Assembly (NCBI RefSeq): GCF_021474405.1
Contig: NZ_JAKEIO010000053.1
Location: 1 to 48,073, forward strand
Source: [Streptosporangium] indianense
GTDB lineage: Bacteria > Actinomycetota > Actinomycetes > Streptomycetales > Streptomycetaceae
DNA: 48,073 nucleotides
Direction: 5' to 3'
Positions 34,857 through 43,071 of the stretch are shown here, one piece after another. Every line of letters starts with the position of its first letter. Position 1 is the first letter of the stretch. A program made the position numbers and the translations under genes. A model generated the notes under the pieces. That model was given only the letters and a program-made list of their open reading frames with translations, was not told the DNA's origin and made no database searches.

Positions 34857-35663
34857 ATGACCACTCACCCGTCCACCGCCGAGCGGGGCGTGGGCCCGCT
34901 GCTGCGGGCCTGGCGGGAGCAGCGGCGGGTCAGCCAGCTGGAGCTGGCCCTGCGCGCGGACTCCTCGGCCCGGCACATCAGCTTCGTGGAAACCGGCCGT
35001 TCCCGGCCCAGCGAGGACATGGTGCTGCGGCTGGCCGAGCATCTGGACGTGCCGATGCGGGAGCGCAACGCGCTGCTGCTGGCGGCCGGTTACGCCCCCC
35101 GCTATCCGGAGACCCCCCTGGAGGACCCTGCGCTGGGCGCGCTGCGGGAGGGCATCGAGCGGCTGATCGGTGGCTACGAGCCGTACCCGGCCCTGGTGGT
35201 GGACGCGCTGTACGACGTCGTGGCCGCCAACCGGGGGGTGATGACGCTGGTCGAGGGCGTCGGCGAGGAACTGCTCGCACCGCCGCTGAACGCGATGCGG
35301 CTGGCCCTGCACCCGCAGGGCCTCGCACCCCGCATCCGCAATCTGCGCGCCTGGCGGGGTCACCTGCTGGAGCAGATGGAGCGGCAGATCGCCCTGCACC
35401 GCTCGCAGCCGCTGCGGGCGCTGTACGAGGAGGTGGTGGCGTATCCGGTGCCCGACGCGGATCCGGCGGACGAGCCGGACGAGCCGGTGCCGTACTTCGC
35501 GCTGCCGCTGCGGATCGAGCACGAGGGGCGCACACTGTCGTTCATCTCGTCGATCTCCACGTTCAACACGCCGATGGACGTGACGGTCGCCGAGCTGGCC
35601 ATCGAGACGCTGCTCCCGGCCGACCCGGCGACGGCCAAGTACCTTCAGACGCTGGTGTCCTGA
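34857..35663 (+). CDS. XRE family regulator with MmyB-like ligand-binding domain
   Basis: 268 residues. N-terminal HTH (LLRAWREQRRVSQLELALRA, then SARHISFVETGRSRPS) and a C-terminal PAS-like MmyB domain (about 105-265, with VVDALYDVVAANRGVMTLVEG and the closing TPMDVTVAELAIETLLPAD). MmyB-like proteins bind fatty-acid-like ligands and usually regulate an adjacent oxidoreductase or membrane protein. Its 3' end overlaps the convergent membrane protein gene by 19 bp. A leaderless start is likely. Confidence 0.93.
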   Translation: MTTHPSTAERGVGPLLRAWREQRRVSQLELALRADSSARHISFVETGRSRPSEDMVLRLAEHLDVPMRERNALLLAAGYAPRYPETPLEDPALGALREGIERLIGGYEPYPALVVDALYDVVAANRGVMTLVEGVGEELLAPPLNAMRLALHPQGLAPRIRNLRAWRGHLLEQMERQIALHRSQPLRALYEEVVAYPVPDADPADEPDEPVPYFALPLRIEHEGRTLSFISSISTFNTPMDVTVAELAIETLLPADPATAKYLQTLVS

Positions 35664-36070
35664 CGGGCCTTCAGCGCCGTGTGCTGCAGGGCCGCGAAGC
35701 CGGCCACGACCAGGGCCTGGAGCACCGTCCACACCGCTCCCGGCGTGCTGGGCGAGAGCCACAGCGCCAGGGCCACGAGGCTCACCACCGCCCAGGCGAG
35801 GTTGGCCTCGACGACGGCCCGCACGCCGCCCGCCGGCGGCTGCCGGCGGGCGGCCAGCAGGGCCACGCCCGCCGCGTAGACGGCGAGAAACGCGCCCAGG
35901 GCGAGGAGCAGCGTGGCGTCGGCGCCGAGGAACCGCCCGAGCGGGCCGGGGAACGCGAGATAGGCGAGCGCGTTGCCGCCGGTCACGACGGCGTCCAGGG
36001 CGAGGAAGCGGCGCAGCATCGACTGCGGCTCACGGGTGCGGGCGAGTGCGGCGAGCTGGAACGCGGACAT
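35645..36070 (-). CDS. Small integral membrane protein, four helices
   Basis: 141 residues, start behind GGAGGG. Hydrophobic segments at about 24-45, 50-75, 88-108 and 112-132 suggest four membrane helices. Family not recognised with certainty; similar small membrane proteins are common in Streptomyces. The start MSAFQLAALARTREPQ is basic and cytoplasmic. It overlaps the convergent MmyB-like regulator gene by 19 bp and could be its target, which is inference. Confidence 0.8.
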   Translation of the reverse strand: MSAFQLAALARTREPQSMLRRFLALDAVVTGGNALAYLAFPGPLGRFLGADATLLLALGAFLAVYAAGVALLAARRQPPAGGVRAVVEANLAWAVVSLVALALWLSPSTPGAVWTVLQALVVAGFAALQHTALKARQDTSV

Positions 36071-36111
36071 GGGGAATCACCCTCCGTCGGGTCGTGGTGC
36101 GGCGGCTGGGG

Positions 36112-36149
36112 CCGGGTCCCGGGGCGGAGTGCGCCGGCCCGGGACCCGG
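36112..36149. terminator. Hairpin upstream of the Scr1-like regulator gene
   Basis: CCGGGTCCC (36112-36120) pairs with GGGACCCGG (36141-36149) around 20 bases that include GGCCC. It may stop transcription reading in from either side. Confidence 0.45.
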
Positions 36150-36246
36150 TGCGTCCACGATCCCTTCCTGGTGGCGTGCGGTCGATTACCCGCGAGGTCA
36201 TGCTCGCTTGACGCCTCCGCTTCCGGCGATCTTCTCGCTCCGGGCC

Positions 36247-36274
36247 CTGTCACGCCGCCGACCGTCCGTGACAG
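36247..36274. promoter_or_regulatory. Inverted repeat upstream of the Scr1-like gene
   Basis: CTGTCAC (36247-36253) and GTGACAG (36268-36274) are perfect arms with 14 bases between, ending 37 bp before the start codon. Candidate operator for self-regulation. Confidence 0.45.
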
Positions 36275-36311
36275 ACTGATCGCAGGCTTGGGCACGTTGG
36301 GGAGGCGTGGC

Positions 36312-37175
36312 GTGAGTGAACGGCGGGCCGCACCCACCGTGGGCCAGGTGGTCCTGGGCAAGCGGCTTCAGGAGCTGCGGGAGGCCGCGGGTCTCAGTCG
36401 GGACGAGGCCGCGAAGGTGCTGCGGGTCGCCCCGGCGACGGTCCGGCGGATGGAGACCGCCGACGTCGCGCTGAAGATCCCGTACGTGCAGATCCTGCTG
36501 ACGGCGTACGGGGTGGCGGCGGACGAGGTCGCCGCCTTCGTCGACCTCGCCGAGGAGGCGAACCGGCCGGGCTGGTGGCAGCGGTTCCACGACGTGCTGC
36601 CGGAGTGGTTCAGCCTGTACGTGAGCCTGGAGGGCGCGGCCCGGATCATCCGGTCGTACGAGCCGCACTTCGTGCCGGGACTGCTGCAGACCGAGGGGTA
36701 CGCCCGGGCCGTGCTGCAGGGCGGCACCATCGCGAACGCCGGGCCCGAGGCCGTGGACCGGCACGTGTCGCTGCGCATGGAGCGCCAGCGGCTCCTGGAC
36801 CGGCCGAACCCACCGCACCTGTGGGTCATCATGGACGAGACGGTGCTGTGCCGCCCGGTGAGCGCGGACGGCCGGGTGATGCGCGACCAGCTGGACAAGC
36901 TGCTGGAGTACGCCGGGCGCGACCGGGTCACCCTGCAGATCGCGGAGTTCGCGGACGGCCCCCACCCGGGGACGTACGCCCCGTTCTCGCTGTTCCGCTT
37001 CGCCGAGCCGGAGCTGCCCGACATGGTCTTCACGGAGTACCTGACCGGCGCGCTGTACCTGGACTCCCGCAAGGAGGTCTCCGCGCACCTGGAGGTGCTG
37101 GACCACATGACGGCCCGGGCGGGCTCCGCGCAGCGCACGGAGGAACTGCTGCGGGAGTACCGCGAGCGCTACTGA
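36312..37175 (+). CDS. Helix-turn-helix regulator of the Scr1 type (DUF5753 domain)
   Basis: 287 residues from the GTG at 36312, preceded by GGGGAGG. The N terminus has an XRE HTH (LGKRLQELREAAGLSRDEAAKVL), and the rest is DUF5753: IIRSYEPHFVPGLLQTEGYARAV, LWVIMDETVLCRPV and a VLQIAEFADGPHPG-like stretch. These proteins are normally paired with a small DUF397 protein in a toxin-antitoxin-like unit or developmental regulator pair. No DUF397 gene follows here; the next gene is an unrelated narJ-like gene 134 bp downstream. Confidence 0.92.
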   Translation: MSERRAAPTVGQVVLGKRLQELREAAGLSRDEAAKVLRVAPATVRRMETADVALKIPYVQILLTAYGVAADEVAAFVDLAEEANRPGWWQRFHDVLPEWFSLYVSLEGAARIIRSYEPHFVPGLLQTEGYARAVLQGGTIANAGPEAVDRHVSLRMERQRLLDRPNPPHLWVIMDETVLCRPVSADGRVMRDQLDKLLEYAGRDRVTLQIAEFADGPHPGTYAPFSLFRFAEPELPDMVFTEYLTGALYLDSRKEVSAHLEVLDHMTARAGSAQRTEELLREYRERY

Positions 37176-37309
37176 GCCTTGCGGCCCCGCCCTCGACGTC
37201 ATGGGACGGGTTCTGACCCGTACGGGCGCCGTCGGCAGGTGTGCCCCCCGGCCCGCCCCTAGCGTCGGGATGACCGCACGGGCGGGCGAGCGCACGTGAA
37301 GGAGGTCCG

Positions 37310-37777
37310 ATGCCCGGATTCGAGCTGCTGTACCAGGCGGCCGCGCTGTGCCTGATGTACCCCGACGACGGCTTCCGCGCCCGGCTGCCGCTGCTGCGTG
37401 AAGCCGCCCCACAGCTGCGGGAGTTCGCCGACCACGCGGCCGTCACCCCGCCGCGGGAGCTGGCCGCGCACTACGTGGAGGTGTTCGAGGCCGGGCAGGA
37501 CCACAGCCTGTATCTGAGCGCCTGGCGCGAGGCGGCCCCGGCACCGTCCGAGGAGCTGTACCGCGCGCACGGCCTGGAGACGACCGGTGAGGAGCCGCCG
37601 GACTTCCTGCCCGCGGTCCTGGAGTGCGCGGCCCGCACCGGCGACACCGAGCTGCTCGCGGAGCACCGGGACGGCCTGGACCTGCTCCGGTCGAAGCTCA
37701 CCGACTTCGGCACGCCGTACGCGACGGTCCTGGACGCGGTGTGCGCGACGCTGCCGCCGGTGGCCACGGGGCGCTAG
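37310..37777 (+). CDS. narJ: NarJ-like nitrate reductase assembly chaperone, shortened
   Basis: 155 residues behind AAGGAGG. The start FELLYQAAALCLMYPDDGFRARLPLL and the segments HYVEVFE and GEEPPDFLPAVLE fit NarJ, which inserts the molybdenum cofactor into respiratory nitrate reductase. The central signature of NarJ (RCCLYLTYY...GDTR) is altered to DHSLYLSAWREAAPAPSEEL, and the protein is shorter than usual NarJ. No narG, narH or narI is nearby. It may act on another molybdoenzyme or be decaying. The TAG stop is inside the left end of the inverted-repeat element. Confidence 0.75.
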   Translation: MPGFELLYQAAALCLMYPDDGFRARLPLLREAAPQLREFADHAAVTPPRELAAHYVEVFEAGQDHSLYLSAWREAAPAPSEELYRAHGLETTGEEPPDFLPAVLECAARTGDTELLAEHRDGLDLLRSKLTDFGTPYATVLDAVCATLPPVATGR

Positions 37778-37970
37778 TGCCGCGGCAGGCAACGTTCGCC
37801 CGGTCGCGACGCCCGGCACGCCCTCTCGCCGCACCGGCCGAAAGCCCAAGTACGTCCAGTACGAGGGCTTCCGGCCGGCACTCCCCCAAGCTCTTCGAGC
37901 AGGGGGCACCCCCAGAGCACGCACCGGACGCCGCTCCTTCACGGGCAAACGTTGCCTGCCGCGGCACTAG
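37774..37970. mobile_element. MITE-like inverted-repeat element in the shared stop codons of narJ and the HxlR gene
   Basis: Terminal inverted repeats of 29 bp (37774-37802 and 37942-37970) match at 28 positions and both begin with CTAG; the outward part reads TGCCGCGGCAGGCAACGTT. An internal stem (37834-37847 with 37865-37878) has one mismatch. No transposase is encoded. CTAG at each end fits a target duplication, and CTAG is the target type of some IS5-family elements. Excision at CTAG would restore convergent genes that both end in the same CTAG, so the insertion left both proteins unchanged. Confidence 0.75.
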
Positions 37971-38353
37971 TTCTCGCTGTCGTAGGCGTGGCGGGCCTGC
38001 TCGACCTTCTCCAGATGGGCGGCCGACCAGTCGGCGAGGTGCGCGAAGAGCGGGGCGAGGCTGCGGCCGAGCTCGCTGATCTCGTATTCGACCCTGGGCG
38101 GGACCTCGGGGTGGTATGTGCGGACGACCAGGCCGTCCCGTTCCAGTTGCCTGAGGCGCTGGGTCAGCACCTTCGGCGTGATGGTGCCGATGCGCCGTTC
38201 CACCTCGACGAAGCGCTGCCGGCCGTGGGTGTGGAGAGTCCACAGGATGGGCGTGGTCCACCGGCTGAACACGATGTCCACGACCGCGCTGATCGGGCAG
38301 GCGAGTTCCGGCAAAGTCGCGGCGGACGCCGCCCCGGTCGTGTGAGTGGCCAT
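37967..38353 (-). CDS. HxlR family transcriptional regulator
   Basis: 128 residues behind AAAGGGG. The N-terminal cysteine (Cys19 in LPELACPISAVV) is conserved in the family and can sense electrophiles or redox state. Winged helix: WTTPILWTLHTHGRQRFVEVERRIGTITPKVLTQRLRQLERDGLV, with the wing PPRVEYEIS. It is divergent from an NmrA-like reductase gene, with a TAGGTACCTA palindrome between them, and likely controls it in response to a reactive compound. The stop codon lies in the right end of the inverted-repeat element. Confidence 0.93.
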   Translation of the reverse strand: MATHTTGAASAATLPELACPISAVVDIVFSRWTTPILWTLHTHGRQRFVEVERRIGTITPKVLTQRLRQLERDGLVVRTYHPEVPPRVEYEISELGRSLAPLFAHLADWSAAHLEKVEQARHAYDSEN

Positions 38354-38383
38354 GCGCGCCCCTTTGGGATAGTCACTTTCCTC

Positions 38384-38393
38384 TAGGTACCTA
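38384..38393. promoter_or_regulatory. Palindromic operator candidate between HxlR and NmrA-like genes
   Basis: TAGGTACCTA is a perfect 10-bp palindrome in an AT-rich stretch (TAGTCACTTTCC before it, CTATATC after it). It lies 31 bp from the HxlR start and 64 bp from the reductase start. Likely HxlR site. Confidence 0.6.
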
Positions 38394-38456
38394 CTATATC
38401 GGCGGTGCTAGCGTCCACGACATCGGCAACCAGGCCGTGTGACAAGGGAGTTGCTC

Positions 38457-39302
38457 ATGATCGTGGTGACCGGTGCGACCGGAAACGTGGGCCGATCACT
38501 CGTACAGGCCCTCGCCGGGGCCGGGGAGAAGGTGACCGCGACCTCGCGGAGGGTCTCGGACGCGGACGTGCCGGAAGGCGTCCAGGCGCGCCCGGCCGAT
38601 CTGACCGACGCCGGCAGTCTCCGTCCCGTGCTGGACGGCGCCGACGCGCTGTTCCTGCAGAACGGCGGAGCCGCCGCGCACCTGCTCGACCCCGGGCGGA
38701 TCCTCGACGCCGCCCGGGCCGGCGGAGTCCGGCGCGTCGTACTGCTGTCCTCCCAGGGGGTGGCGACCCGGCCGGAGTCGGTCTCCCACGGGAGTGTCGG
38801 ACGGGCCATCGAGGACGCCGTGCGGCGGTCGGGCCTGGACTGGGTGATCCTGCGCCCCGGCGGTTTCGCCTCCAACGCCTACGCCTGGGCCGGTCCGGTC
38901 CTTACCCGGCGGACCGTCGCCGCGCCGTTCGGTGACGTCGGTCTGCCCGTGATCGACCCCGACGACATCGCCGAGGTCGCCGCGACGGCCCTGCGGGAGA
39001 ACGGGCACACCGGGCAGGTCTACGAGCTGACCGGGCCCGCCCTGAGCACGCCCCGCCAACGCACCGAGGCACTGGCGGAGGCCCTCGGCGAACCGGTCCG
39101 CTTCGTCGAGCAGACTCGTGAGGAGGCCCGTGCGCAGCTGCTGGAGTTCATGCCCGGGCCCGTGGTGGAGACGACCCTCGCCATCCTCGGCGAGCCCACT
39201 CCCGCGGAGCAGCGCGTCAGCCCCGACGTGGAGCGAGTACTGGGCCGCGCACCCCACCCCTTCACCCACTGGGCCCACCGCAACGCCGCGGCGTTCCGCT
39301 AG
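38457..39302 (+). CDS. NmrA-like NAD(P)-dependent reductase (atypical SDR)
   Basis: 281 residues from the ATG at 38457 (AGGGAG 7 bp upstream). The Rossmann motif VVTGATGNVGRSLV at the N terminus and the lack of a YxxxK site place it in the NmrA/quinone-reductase-2 group. VVLLSSQGVA and WVILRPGGFASN follow the expected order. It may reduce quinones or azo compounds or act as a redox sensor. Divergent HxlR regulators are the usual partners of such genes. Confidence 0.92.
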   Translation: MIVVTGATGNVGRSLVQALAGAGEKVTATSRRVSDADVPEGVQARPADLTDAGSLRPVLDGADALFLQNGGAAAHLLDPGRILDAARAGGVRRVVLLSSQGVATRPESVSHGSVGRAIEDAVRRSGLDWVILRPGGFASNAYAWAGPVLTRRTVAAPFGDVGLPVIDPDDIAEVAATALRENGHTGQVYELTGPALSTPRQRTEALAEALGEPVRFVEQTREEARAQLLEFMPGPVVETTLAILGEPTPAEQRVSPDVERVLGRAPHPFTHWAHRNAAAFR

Positions 39303-39304
39303 GC

Positions 39305-39430
39305 GTGCCGGGCACCGCAGGGCGGGTGGCCGTCGCGGGCACGCCCCAGGGCCTGCGGCATCTGGTCGTCGACACCGGCGTCCGGGTTTCGGCCGCAGCG
39401 TCCTGGTGCCGGCGCGGCGGGGGGCAGTGA
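39305..39430 (+). other. Possible 41-codon open frame in the gap before dnaK
   Basis: A GTG at 39305, directly after the reductase stop, opens a frame reading VPGTAGRVAVAGTPQGLRHL and ending at TGA 39428-39430. It has no convincing ribosome binding site and I do not recognise the product. The 234-bp gap (39303-39536) otherwise shows nothing clear. Confidence 0.2.
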
Positions 39431-39536
39431 TGCCGGCCTGCGGGTGGACGCCGGCCGCATTCGCCCGCGGCGGTTCGGCCCCGACAGGTGCCGCCCATGT
39501 CGCCGCCTTCCGCCAGGGCCCCTCGCCCCCAGCGGT

Positions 39537-41414
<1,878 letters not shown>

Positions 41415-41456
41415 CGCTGTCCCCTTCCGCCAGGGCGACGACCCGTCCCACACTCC

Positions 41457-41486
41457 AGCACAAAACTTGAGTGCGCCGTTGTCAAT
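41457..41486 (-). promoter_or_regulatory. dnaK promoter with HAIR-like HspR operator
   Basis: On the minus strand ATTGACA-N7-ACTCAAG (41486 to 41466) matches the HspR site CTTGAGT-N7-ACTCAAG: the second half is perfect and the first shares TTGA. TTGACA also makes a -35 element, with TGTGCT 17 bases downstream as a weak -10. The site touches the 3' end of the upstream phosphodiesterase gene. Confidence 0.6.
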
Positions 41487-42222
41487 GCCGTGAGCGGGTG
41501 ATCGGTCCGCGCAGCGCGACGGCGCGCCGGGGCCGGTCGGTGACGAGCACGTCGACGCGCGGGTGGGTGAGGAAGGACCGCATGAGGCTGTCGTCGTTGA
41601 CGGTCCAGACCATGGTGAACATGCCGCGCCGGGTCGCCTCGCGCAGCACATTGGTCCTGGCCAGCCGCTGGTGCACGGCGACGCCGTGGGCCCCGCAGGC
41701 CCGGATGCGGCGGGCCGGGAACAGCTCGCTCAGCCGGGTCCCGGGCAGCCGGGCCAGGGCGAGCTCCCTGCGGTCACGGCCGAGGGACAGGGCGGTGCGC
41801 ACCTCGGGGAAGCCCCGGGTGACGGCCGCGACGGAGCAGTCCTCCAGCGTCGTCACGACCAGCCCGTCCGCTCCCAGCAGGGCGACGGCCCGGTCGATCA
41901 CCTCCCGCTCGTAGCCGATCTCCTTGAGGTCGAGGTGGGCCACGAGTTTCCCGGCGATCAGGGCCATGACGTCGTCCACCACGGGCACGGCGTATCCGGC
42001 CCGGTCGCACAGCTCGGCGTGGGTGACCCGCGCCAACGGCGGCCCGGCCGGGCCGACCCGGGGGTCGTGGTAGACGACGAGGACTCCGTCCCCGGTGCGG
42101 CGGATGTCGAACTCGACGTACTCCGCGCCGGACGCGATCGCGTCCTCGTACGCCTCCCAGGTGGCGGGACCGGCGCGTTCGGAGCCGCCCCGGTGGGCGG
42201 AGACGGCGGGGCGGGGCGTCAT
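41482..42222 (-). CDS. Glycerophosphodiester phosphodiesterase
   Basis: 246 residues. Catalytic residues: His10 and Arg11 in SAHRGGSE, Glu37 and Asp39 in EYVEFDIRR, and His52-Asp53 in VYHDPRV. LVAHLDLKE and VWTVND further along are typical of the family. It lacks a signal peptide, so it would hydrolyse glycerophosphodiesters in the cytoplasm. The usual PENT after the histidine is GPAT here. The start overlaps the stop of an upstream small frame by 4 bases (ATGA), and dnaK follows 67 bp downstream. Confidence 0.93.
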   Translation of the reverse strand: MTPRPAVSAHRGGSERAGPATWEAYEDAIASGAEYVEFDIRRTGDGVLVVYHDPRVGPAGPPLARVTHAELCDRAGYAVPVVDDVMALIAGKLVAHLDLKEIGYEREVIDRAVALLGADGLVVTTLEDCSVAAVTRGFPEVRTALSLGRDRRELALARLPGTRLSELFPARRIRACGAHGVAVHQRLARTNVLREATRRGMFTMVWTVNDDSLMRSFLTHPRVDVLVTDRPRRAVALRGPITRSRH

Positions 42223-42373
42223 GGCCGTCGGTTCCCGGAGGGCGAGCGGGGCGGTGGCACGGGCGCGAAGTCGTCGGCGGATGCGGGCAGCAGGGAGCCG
42301 GAGCGGGTGCGGACCCGTCCGAGCAGGACGTATCCGATCACGACGAGGACGTCGAAGGGAAGCCGGGCAGCAT
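42219..42373 (-). pseudogene. Possible frameshifted small membrane-protein gene upstream of the phosphodiesterase
   Basis: An ATG at 42373 has an excellent AAGGAG 4 bases upstream, but its own frame stops after 11 codons. The adjacent frame continues as FDVLVVIGYVLLGRVRTRSG and on to a stop that overlaps the phosphodiesterase ATG (TGA within ATGA). A hydrophobic stretch then a basic end looks like a small membrane protein. A one-base shift near 42350 would join the two parts. Either a broken gene or coincidence. Confidence 0.35.
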
Positions 42374-42494
42374 CGCGCTCCTTCCGGCCCGGTGTTCGAG
42401 GCGTCTGGTTCCTACCCCGGCCGGGGTGGTGAACCGACGAGGCCGCGCGGGCCGCCCCCGGTGGGCCGGCCCGCGCGACGCCAGGTGCCGCAGG

Positions 42495-42923
42495 TCAGGC
42501 GAGCTTGGCGGTCAGCGTGATGGGCGTGGCCTTGAGGGCCTGGCTGACCGGGCAGCCGACCTTGGCCTCGTCGGCGGCGGCCTGGAAGGCCGCCTCGTCG
42601 ATGCCGGGGACGGTGCCCTCGACGGTGAGGTGGATGCCGGTGATGCCCTCACCGGGCTGGAAGGAGACGTCGGCCGAGGTGATGAGCTTGGTGGGCGGCG
42701 TCCCGGCCTTGTTGAGGATGTTGGAGAAGGCCATGGAGAAGCAGCTGGAGTGGGCGGCCGCGATCAGCTCCTCGGGGCTGGTCTTGCCGTTCGCCTCCTG
42801 GGCGCGCGAGGCCCACGTGACCGGCTGCTCGCCGATGGCACCGGAGGAGTCGAAGGTGACGACACCGTTGCCCTCGAGCAGGTTGCCTTCCCAGACCGTG
42901 TGTGCGGAGCGCGTGGTAGCCAC
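42495..42923 (-). CDS. osmC: OsmC family peroxidase (organic hydroperoxide resistance)
   Basis: 142 residues from the GTG at 42923, preceded by AAAGGAAG. The two redox cysteines are present: Cys61 in AAHSSCFSMAFS and Cys124 in VGCPVSQAL. SPEELIAAAHSSCFSMA is the OsmC signature. The enzyme reduces organic hydroperoxides with dithiol reductants in the cytoplasm. Single gene between the phosphodiesterase and the holin-like fusion, no adjacent OhrR regulator. Confidence 0.95.
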   Translation of the reverse strand: MATTRSAHTVWEGNLLEGNGVVTFDSSGAIGEQPVTWASRAQEANGKTSPEELIAAAHSSCFSMAFSNILNKAGTPPTKLITSADVSFQPGEGITGIHLTVEGTVPGIDEAAFQAAADEAKVGCPVSQALKATPITLTAKLA

Positions 42924-43071
42924 GAGTTCTTCCTTTCGCGTGCGGACTCGCGTGCGGGCCCGTTTCCGGGCCCCGTGTCCCCCATCCGATCACACTACGG
43001 CTCAACTCACGCGGAAGACCTGTCCTCTGGGACGGTGTGCGTACGGTCCGGCGGCCGGGTGGTGCCGCGTG

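Noticed and set aside
37176..37309. DUF397 partner gene for the Scr1-like regulator
   Set aside because: All frames in this 134-bp gap were read; none gives a DUF397-like protein.
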